This document shows positions 1 through 4,250 of a stretch of DNA of 5,273 nucleotides, one piece after another. Both the position numbers and the translations under genes were made by a program. Positions within the stretch are counted from its first letter, which is position 1, and the number at the start of each line of letters is the position of its first letter. The stretch is from Actinomycetes bacterium (GTDB taxonomy: Bacteria > Actinomycetota > Actinomycetes > Actinomycetales > Dermatophilaceae), in the NCBI GenBank assembly GCA_023451855.1, contig JAEXXY010000018.1:1-5273 (forward strand), in the 5' to 3' direction. The notes below the pieces were generated by a model that worked only from the letters and a program-made list of their open reading frames with translations, was not told the DNA's origin and ran no database searches.

Positions 1-889
1 GCCCCCGCACCACGGACACGCTCGAACCCCGGCCGGTCGCGATCTGCGCGACCGCTCGCACCGAGTCGGTACCCGCGGCCAGGTAGCCGTTGTGCCCGTG
101 CGCCCCGGCGACCGGCAGTGGCCGCGCCCCGAACGAGGGGGACGTCGGGTCGGCGGCGTGGCCGAAGCCCTCGACGCGGGTGTGCGGGACGAGCCCGATC
201 GGGTCGTCGGCGGCGACGCCGGCCCACACTGTCGCCCGGGTGTGCAGGGCCGAGCGCGTCCACACGTCCATCCCCGGCGAGCCGACGACGACGAGGTTGG
301 CGACCCGCAGATGAGGCGCGGCGTGGGCACAGACCACCGAGCCGTAGCTGTGGCACACGAGGCTCACGGCGGCCGATCGCGAGAGGTGGTCGAGGAAGGA
401 GACGAGCCGTGGAGCGCCGTCGACCGCCCGGTCCGAGCGGGCGGCGTCGGCGTCGATCCCCGACGGGGGGTCGTAGCCGAGCCAGACCACCACCGCCGCC
501 GGTCTGCCGGGGTCCGACCGCTGCATCTCGGCGAGGAGGGTGCGGGCCTGCACGGCGGGGTGCCGGCGTCCGGCGTCCCGTTCGTCGCGCAGGAGCGGGC
601 CGGTCCAGCCGACGCCGGGGACGATGACGGCGACGTGGCGCGCCCGGTGCACGTCGCCGAACGCCTCGACGAGCCACCCGTGGTGCGCGTCGACGCTGAG
701 CACCGTGGCCGAGGGCCCGCCGACGTCCACCGGTGCCCCGTCGCTGATCGACTGGCCCACGGCGGGTGCCGCCCCGACGAGCAGGGTCGCGAGGGTCACG
801 CCGGCGAGGGCAAGCCGGTCGCGCAGCGACCATCGGGAGGGTCGGGGCGAGGAGGCGGTGCGTCGGTGACGCCGGGGTCGTCGATCCAC
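1..889 (-). CDS. Secreted or membrane-anchored DUF1023 alpha/beta hydrolase, C-terminus cut by window edge
   Basis: This reading frame gives 296 codons and is still open at the left edge. The GTG start at 889 is the only sensible one: an in-frame TGA (892-890) lies directly before it, and AAGGA sits six bases upstream. Residues 1-19 carry eight arginines. They are followed by a hydrophobic segment (about 26-44) ending in an AxA-like site (A41-P-A43), so the protein is exported or anchored. The rest matches the actinobacterial DUF1023/Abhydrolase_8 family: VAVIVPGVGW, a VVVWLGYDPP block, the nucleophile elbow around S181 (CHSYGS), VVVGSPGM (200-207), an Asp pair at 228-229, and the ADPxxPxFGA and GHNGYL motifs. 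S181, D228 or D229, and H266 are the likely triad; that assignment is inferred. Oddly, the first Gly of the GxSxG elbow is Cys (C179). The substrate is unknown. Only a few C-terminal residues are probably missing. Confidence 0.9.
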   Translation of the reverse strand, partial: MDRRPRRHRRTASSPRPSRWSLRDRLALAGVTLATLLVGAAPAVGQSISDGAPVDVGGPSATVLSVDAHHGWLVEAFGDVHRARHVAVIVPGVGWTGPLLRDERDAGRRHPAVQARTLLAEMQRSDPGRPAAVVVWLGYDPPSGIDADAARSDRAVDGAPRLVSFLDHLSRSAAVSLVCHSYGSVVCAHAAPHLRVANLVVVGSPGMDVWTRSALHTRATVWAGVAADDPIGLVPHTRVEGFGHAADPTSPSFGARPLPVAGAHGHNGYLAAGTDSVRAVAQIATGRGSSVSVVRG

Positions 890-895
890 TCAGGG

Positions 896-900
896 TCCTT
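896..900 (-). promoter_or_regulatory. Ribosome binding site of the DUF1023 hydrolase
   Basis: AAGGA on the minus strand, six bases before the GTG at 889. Together with the in-frame stop immediately before that GTG, it fixes the start of the hydrolase gene. Confidence 0.7.
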
Positions 901-941
901 GTCGTCGGTCAGGCGGCAAGGTCGTGAGTCTGACGCAGAAG

Positions 942-960
942 CCTGTGAGGGCCTCTCAGG
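942..960. promoter_or_regulatory. 19-bp operator-like inverted repeat in the divergent intergenic region
   Basis: The sequence CCTGTGAGG-G-CCTCTCAGG has 9-base arms matching at 8 of 9 positions around a single central G. It lies 53 bases upstream of the hydrolase start and 150 bases upstream of the reductase start. The size and symmetry suit a dimeric repressor or activator site, but no regulator gene is in the window. I found no convincing -35/-10 pair for either gene in this region. Confidence 0.35.
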
Positions 961-966
961 TCGGGC

Positions 967-986
967 CGTGCCGGACAGACGGCACG
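967..986. repeat. Short inverted repeat (6-bp arms, 8-base spacer)
   Basis: CGTGCC and GGCACG flank an 8-base spacer in the intergenic region between the divergent hydrolase and reductase genes. It could be an operator half-site pair or a minor leader hairpin. Short arms in GC-rich DNA make chance a real possibility. Confidence 0.2.
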
Positions 987-1037
987 AGGCGAACGTCTCG
1001 GGCTCCTGCTGGGGTGGGCAGGGCCGCGCAACTCTGG

Positions 1038-1071
1038 GAGCCTCGAAGGAGCCGGGTCCGACCCGAGGCTC
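1038..1071. repeat. Nested inverted repeats just upstream of the FMN reductase gene
   Basis: The outer arms GAGCCTCG (1038-1045) and CGAGGCTC (1064-1071) pair perfectly over an 18-base spacer. Inside, CGGGTC-C-GACCCG (1053-1065) forms a second perfect 13-bp dyad that shares two bases with the right outer arm, so the two foldings compete. The element ends 39 bases before the reductase ATG. It may be an operator or a leader RNA structure. It is not a typical terminator, because no T-run follows. Confidence 0.35.
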
Positions 1072-1101
1072 GACTTGCGACTGACCCCAGTCCCGAACCT
1101 T

Positions 1102-1106
1102 GGAGG
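1102..1106 (+). promoter_or_regulatory. Ribosome binding site of the FMN reductase
   Basis: GGAGG lies four bases before ATG 1111. It supports that ATG over an in-frame TTG at 1075, which would add 12 residues of leader (MRLTPVPNLGGP) in front of the family's usual N-terminus. Confidence 0.75.
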
Positions 1107-1110
1107 CCCC

Positions 1111-1680
1111 ATGCCCACCTACGACGTCGGCTACTTCGTCGGCAGTCTGTCCTCGACCTCGATCAACCGCACCCTGAGCCGCGCCCTGATCCGGCTCGCG
1201 CCCCAGGACCTGACCTTCACCGAGATCCCGATCGGCAACCTCCCGCTCTACAGCCCGGACTTCGACGGCGGCTACCCCGCGGAGCCCCAGGCGCTCAAGG
1301 ATGCGATCGCCCGCTCGCAGGCCGTGCTGTTCGTGACGCCGGAGTACAACCGGTCGATCCCCGGCGCCCTGAAGAACGCCATCGACTGGGCCTCCCGCCC
1401 GTGGGGCCAGAACTCGTTCGACCACATCCCGGCCGCGGTCATCGGGGCCTCGCCCGGCCAGATCGGCACCGCGCTCGCCCAGCAGAGCCTGCGCGGCGTG
1501 CTCAGCTTCTGCAACGCGCGCCAGATGACGGCACCCGAGGCGTACGTGTGGTTCCGGGCCGGCCTGTTCACCGACGACGGCGAGGTGACCGACGAGGCCA
1601 CGGCCGACTTCCTGTCGGGGTTCATGCAGGAGTTCCGCGACCACATCGAGCGTGTCCTCACCGTCCTCCCACGGCCCTGA
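1111..1680 (+). CDS. NAD(P)H-dependent FMN/quinone reductase (flavodoxin-like, ChrR/YieF type)
   Basis: A 189-residue soluble flavoprotein of the NADPH-dependent FMN reductase family, close to the usual length of about 188 for E. coli ChrR/YieF. These enzymes bind FMN and pass electrons from NAD(P)H to quinones, azo compounds, chromate or free flavin. Seen in the sequence: the FMN phosphate loop GSLSSTSINR (11-20); the highly conserved TPEYNRSIPGALKNAIDW block (76-93), which contacts the flavin ring; and the VIGASPGQIGT loop (110-120). The start is ATG 1111 with GGAGG four bases upstream. The gene stands alone, divergent from the DUF1023 hydrolase and convergent with the thiolase. Nested dyads in its leader (1038-1071) and a palindrome at 942-960 hint at a regulator. 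The true electron acceptor cannot be read from the sequence, so no gene name is given. Confidence 0.92.
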   Translation: MPTYDVGYFVGSLSSTSINRTLSRALIRLAPQDLTFTEIPIGNLPLYSPDFDGGYPAEPQALKDAIARSQAVLFVTPEYNRSIPGALKNAIDWASRPWGQNSFDHIPAAVIGASPGQIGTALAQQSLRGVLSFCNARQMTAPEAYVWFRAGLFTDDGEVTDEATADFLSGFMQEFRDHIERVLTVLPRP

Positions 1681-1707
1681 GCCGCGTCCGTCGACCGGTG
1701 GGTCTGG

Positions 1708-2892
1708 TCAGCGCACCTCGACGTTCTCGAGGACGACGGCCAGGCCCTGGCCGACGCCGATGCAGATCGCCGCGACGCCCCAGCGTTCGCGGCGCTCGCG
1801 CAGGACCTTGGCCAGGGTGGCGACGATGCGTCCGCCGGACGCCCCGAGCGGGTGGCCGATGGCGATGGCGCCACCGCGGGTGTTGACGATCTCGGGGTCG
1901 ACCCTCCACGCGTCGAGGCAGGCGAGCGACTGCACCGCGAAGGCCTCGTTGAGCTCGACGGCCCCGACGGCGTCCCACCCGATGCCGGCCCGCTCGAGGG
2001 CTCGGTTGGCGGCCTCGACGGGGGCGTAGCCGAACTCCTGGGGCGTCAGGGCGTGCGCCGCCCGGCCGGCGATCCGCGCCACCGGGCTCACGCCGATGTC
2101 GTCGGCCGCGGCCTCCGAGCCGAGCAGGACGGCCGACGCGCCGTCGCTGAGGGGGGAGGCGTTCCCGGCGGTGATGGTGCCGTCCTCGCGGAAGGAGGGC
2201 TTCAGGGTGGCCAGCGTCTCCGTCGAGCTGTCGGGGCGGATGCCCTCGTCACGTGTCAGCTCGGAACCCTCGAGCGGGACGACGAGGTCGTCGTAGAAAC
2301 CGTCCTCCCAGGCTTGGTGCGCCAGGCGGTGCGAGCGCGCGGCGAACTCGTCCTGCCGCTCGCGCGAGATCCCGAACTTCTCCTGCAGCTGCTCGTTGGC
2401 CTCGCCGAGCGAGACCGTCCACGCCGGGTTCATCCGGGGGTTGACGAGGCGCCAGCCGAGGGCCGTCGAGACGGCGGTCACGTCGCCGGCGGGGAAGGGC
2501 CGCGACGGCTTGGGCATGACCCACGGCGCGCGCGTCATCGACTCGACGCCACCGGTGAGCACGATGGCGGCGTCCCCGGTCTCGATGGCGCGAGAGCCGA
2601 CGTGGACGGCGTCGAGGCTCGACCCGCACAGCCGGTTGATCGTCGTGCCGGGCACGGTGACCGGCATCCCTGCCAGCAGGGCCGCCATGCGCCCGACGTT
2701 GCGGTTCTCCTCGCCGGCGCCGTTGGCGTTGCCCCACACGACGTCGTCGACGCGTGCCGGGTCGAGCTCCGGCGTCAGGGCCAGCAGGGACGAGATCGCG
2801 TGGGCGGCAAGGTCGTCGGGGCGAGTACCGGCGAGGCTGCCGTTGAACTTGCCGAAAGGCGTGCGGACGGCTGCATAGACGAACGAGGTCAC
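1708..2892 (-). CDS. Thiolase (acetyl-CoA C-acyltransferase / beta-ketoacyl-CoA thiolase)
   Basis: A full-length 394-residue thiolase, which cleaves 3-ketoacyl-CoA with CoA to acetyl-CoA plus a shortened acyl-CoA, or runs the reverse condensation. All catalytic parts are present: nucleophile C89 in NRLCGSS, the NEAFA motif (315-319), H347 in GHPLGASGG, and C377 in CIGVGQG. The N-terminal half (GNANGAGEENRNVGRM, then PGTTINRLCG, and LGWRLVNPRM near 145-154) resembles the PcaF/FadA-type group, so beta-oxidation or beta-ketoadipyl-CoA thiolysis are both possible. The usual MGxTAEN substrate-loop motif reads LGEANEQ here (162-168). The start is GTG 2892, fixed by an in-frame TAG at 2904-2902 and by the family N-terminus. 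It has no good ribosome site of its own: the nearest GGAGGG is 16 bases away. A possible 18-codon leader frame overlaps the start. It lies downstream of the alcohol dehydrogenase on the same strand. Confidence 0.95.
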   Translation of the reverse strand: MTSFVYAAVRTPFGKFNGSLAGTRPDDLAAHAISSLLALTPELDPARVDDVVWGNANGAGEENRNVGRMAALLAGMPVTVPGTTINRLCGSSLDAVHVGSRAIETGDAAIVLTGGVESMTRAPWVMPKPSRPFPAGDVTAVSTALGWRLVNPRMNPAWTVSLGEANEQLQEKFGISRERQDEFAARSHRLAHQAWEDGFYDDLVVPLEGSELTRDEGIRPDSSTETLATLKPSFREDGTITAGNASPLSDGASAVLLGSEAAADDIGVSPVARIAGRAAHALTPQEFGYAPVEAANRALERAGIGWDAVGAVELNEAFAVQSLACLDAWRVDPEIVNTRGGAIAIGHPLGASGGRIVATLAKVLRERRERWGVAAICIGVGQGLAVVLENVEVR

Positions 2893-2945
2893 AGGGCGAG
2901 CCTACGAGCCCTCCGTAAGGCGTCCTGGCCGGGAGCTCCCTCCAC
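2889..2945 (-). CDS. Possible 18-residue leader peptide coupled to the thiolase
   Basis: A GTG at 2945 is preceded by GGAGG (2954-2950) at a four-base spacing and opens the frame MEGAPGQDALRRARRLAL. The frame ends in TGA at 2891-2889. The stop overlaps the thiolase GTG as GTGA, a classic arrangement for translational coupling, and the thiolase lacks a well-placed ribosome site. Codon 10 is TTA (2918-2916), the rarest leucine codon in high-GC actinomycetes, and codons 12 and 15 are AGG. The frame overlies a stem-loop, with its ribosome site and start near the loop and codons 5-8 in the downstream arm. The peptide matches nothing I recognise. A chance small frame in GC-rich DNA is the main alternative. 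Confidence 0.38.
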   Translation of the reverse strand: MEGAPGQDALRRARRLAL

Positions 2946-2963
2946 GGCGCCTCCGACCAGGAC
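2922..2963 (-). repeat. Long stem-loop in the thiolase leader (possible attenuator or alcohol dehydrogenase terminator)
   Basis: In minus-strand RNA, GUCCUGGUCGG (2963-2953) pairs with CCGGCCAGGAC (2932-2922). This gives 11 base pairs, one of them a U-G wobble, with a 20-base loop. The pairing is better in minus-strand RNA than in plus-strand RNA, where the same position is a C-A mismatch, which fits a role in the transcript of the minus-strand genes. It begins 72 bases past the alcohol dehydrogenase stop and ends 29 bases before the thiolase start. No U-run follows. The loop also holds most of the perfect 10-bp palindrome GGGAGCTCCC (2931-2940). Confidence 0.45.
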
Positions 2964-2969
2964 GTTGCG

Positions 2970-2997
2970 GCCATACCCATTTGTTCCGGTTTGTCCC
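2970..2997 (-). promoter_or_regulatory. Weak candidate promoter for the thiolase
   Basis: Within the most AT-rich patch of the gap, GGGACA (2997-2992) and TATGGC (2975-2970) on the minus strand are spaced 16 bases apart. Each is only a partial match to the -35 and -10 consensus. If used, transcription would begin near 2963, at the foot of the stem-loop. This is inference from weak matches. Confidence 0.22.
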
Positions 2998-2999
2998 GT
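2980..2999. repeat. Tandem 10-base repeat, possible operator
   Basis: TTTGTTCCGG and TTTGTCCCGT lie head to tail and agree at 8 of 10 positions, so they repeat at one helical turn. They stand out as AT-rich in a very GC-rich region upstream of the thiolase and overlap the candidate -35. A protein binding two sites on one face of the helix would fit. No regulator is encoded nearby. Confidence 0.3.
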
Positions 3000-3035
3000 T
3001 CAGGCCCATGAGGTCCGTGGTTCGGGAAGCCCGGG

Positions 3036-4109
3036 TCAGCGTCGGGGGTCGATCATCGTCATGCCCGCGACCGCCGCGCGGTCGAAACCGGGGAGCAGCG
3101 CGGCGGCCTCCTCGAGCCCGACCGTCCGCTCGACGAGGCGCTCGGGCGCGAGCACGCCCTCGTCCACGAGCCGCATCAGGGCCGGGTAGTCGCGGGCGGC
3201 CATGCCGTGGCTGCCGAGCAGGTCGAGCTCCCACGCGATGACGCGTGCCATGGGGACGCGCGGGTGTCCGTCGACAGGCGGCAGCAGGCCCACCTGCACG
3301 TGGCGACCGCGCCGGCGCAGGCTGAGAACGGCGTCGGCACAGGTCTGCTCGCTGCCGACCGCGTCCACGGCGACGTGGCTCCCGCCGCCGGTCAGGTCGG
3401 CCACCGCCGCCGGGACGTCGACGACGTCACTGACGTCCGCACCGTCCGCACCGTCCGTGCCGCCCGCGAGCAGCGTGTGGTCGGCGCCGAGCGCGGCTGC
3501 CGCTGAGAGGGCCGCGGGGTTGCGGTCCACAGCGACCACCCGAGCACCGAGCGCCCGCGCGATCATGACGCAGCTGAGGCCGACGCCGCCGGCACCGACG
3601 ACGGTGACCCACTCGCCCTCGACCACCCGGGCTCGAGCGGCCAGTGCCCGATGGGCGGTGGCGAAGCGGCAGCCGAGGGCGGCCGCGGCCGAGAATCCGA
3701 GCGACTCCGGCAGTGCCACGACATTCGTGTCGGCCGCGTGCAGCGCGACGTACTCGGCGAACGACCCCCAGTGCGTGAAGCCCGGCTGTTCCTGGTCGGG
3801 GCACACCTGGGCCTGCCCGGACCGGCACCAGTCACACCGACCGCACCCGCAGACGAACGGCACGGTGACGCGGTCGCCGACCCGCCAGCGCCCGACGTCG
3901 CGACCCACCTCGCGGACGACGCCGGCGAGCTCGTGACCGGGCACGTGGGGGAAGGCGATGTCGTCGTGGCCCGCCCACGCGTGCCAGTCGCTGCGGCACA
4001 GTCCGGTCGCCATGACCTCGACGACCACCCCGGCGTCCGGGGCGACGGGGTCAGGGACCACTCGCACCTCGGGCCTGGCCCGGACGGCATCGACGACCAT
4101 CGCACGCAT
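3036..4109 (-). CDS. Zinc-dependent alcohol dehydrogenase (medium-chain dehydrogenase/reductase family)
   Basis: A 357-residue cytoplasmic oxidoreductase that interconverts an alcohol and an aldehyde or ketone. The GroES-like N-terminal domain carries the catalytic zinc ligands C38 (GLCRSDWH), H59-E60 (PGHELAGVV) and C147 (GCRFATAH). The structural zinc site is C89, C92, C95 and C103 (CxxCxxCx7C). The Rossmann domain has GAGGVG (172-177), and D195 at the end of its second strand indicates NAD rather than NADP. A run GTD-GAD-GAD (217-225), encoded by a 9-base tandem repeat, sits in a loop of that domain. The start is ATG 4109 because the protein then begins MRAMVVDAV, as the family does. The same frame stays open to 4490 but there overlaps the transglycosylase gene. 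The ribosome site is weak; ATG 4100 is an alternative. The substrate is unknown. It is divergent from the transglycosylase and 143 bases upstream of the thiolase. Confidence 0.95.
   Translation of the reverse strand: MRAMVVDAVRARPEVRVVPDPVAPDAGVVVEVMATGLCRSDWHAWAGHDDIAFPHVPGHELAGVVREVGRDVGRWRVGDRVTVPFVCGCGRCDWCRSGQAQVCPDQEQPGFTHWGSFAEYVALHAADTNVVALPESLGFSAAAALGCRFATAHRALAARARVVEGEWVTVVGAGGVGLSCVMIARALGARVVAVDRNPAALSAAAALGADHTLLAGGTDGADGADVSDVVDVPAAVADLTGGGSHVAVDAVGSEQTCADAVLSLRRRGRHVQVGLLPPVDGHPRVPMARVIAWELDLLGSHGMAARDYPALMRLVDEGVLAPERLVERTVGLEEAAALLPGFDRAAVAGMTMIDPRR
3435..3461. repeat. Three in-frame 9-base tandem repeats inside the alcohol dehydrogenase gene
   Basis: GTCCGCACC occurs twice exactly and once as GTCCGTGCC, back to back. 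On the coding (minus) strand these give GTD-GAD-GAD (residues 217-225). The next codons (VSDVVDV) are also GAC/GTC-rich. A slippage-prone loop insertion in the NAD domain is the simplest reading. Confidence 0.6.
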
Positions 4110-4250
4110 CGCGCCATCATGACAGCGTCGGCCTCGGGGCGGCCGGCACGACCCTTTCGGTGGTTGTGCCCCCCTTCGGCCCCGCCTCCCGTCCGAACTG
4201 CCGTCCGCTGCGTATCCTCGCCCGGTGCACGGCCGGTACCAGGGGTGATG
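4110..4250. promoter_or_regulatory. Divergent promoter region between alcohol dehydrogenase and transglycosylase genes
   Basis: These 141 bases separate two divergent starts and should hold both promoters. For the plus strand the best -10 is TATCCT (4213-4218); I see no matching -35 at normal spacing. A start site about seven bases later would fall at GTG 4225, which opens a seven-codon frame ending in a TGA (4246-4248) that overlaps ATG 4248. That frame is too short to call. CCCTTTCGG (4152-4160) and CCCCTTCGG (4171-4179) match at 8 of 9 positions, spaced 19 bases, and might be protein sites. No clear minus-strand promoter was found. Confidence 0.4.
4241..4245 (+). promoter_or_regulatory. 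Ribosome binding site of the transglycosylase
   Basis: AGGGG is followed by in-frame GTG 4245, ATG 4248 and ATG 4251. The five-base spacing to ATG 4251 is the best, and the spacing to 4248 is too short, so 4251 is the chosen start. The choice changes the protein by only one or two residues. Confidence 0.5.

Noticed and set aside
92..1084. Long plus-strand open frame of 330 codons opposite the hydrolase
   Set aside because: It is the antisense of a clear DUF1023 hydrolase. The product is Arg/Gly/Val-rich with no recognisable motif, as expected from GC-rich shadow frames.
796..1644. 282-codon minus-strand frame across the FMN reductase
   Set aside because: It is antisense to a well-conserved flavin reductase, with no family motifs of its own.
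1681..1707. Bidirectional terminator between the convergent reductase and thiolase genes
   Set aside because: Only a bulged 5-bp pairing (CCCAC/GTGGG) with a long spacer and no T-run is present, so it is not supportable as a terminator.
1852..3189. 445-codon plus-strand open frame across the thiolase
   Set aside because: It lies antisense to a thiolase with all catalytic motifs intact, and its composition is low-complexity. It also runs through the thiolase-dehydrogenase intergenic region.
4225..4248. Seven-codon leaderless frame before the transglycosylase, stop overlapping ATG 4248
   Set aside because: It has no ribosome site and is far too short to separate from chance. It depends on a -10 box with no -35 partner.
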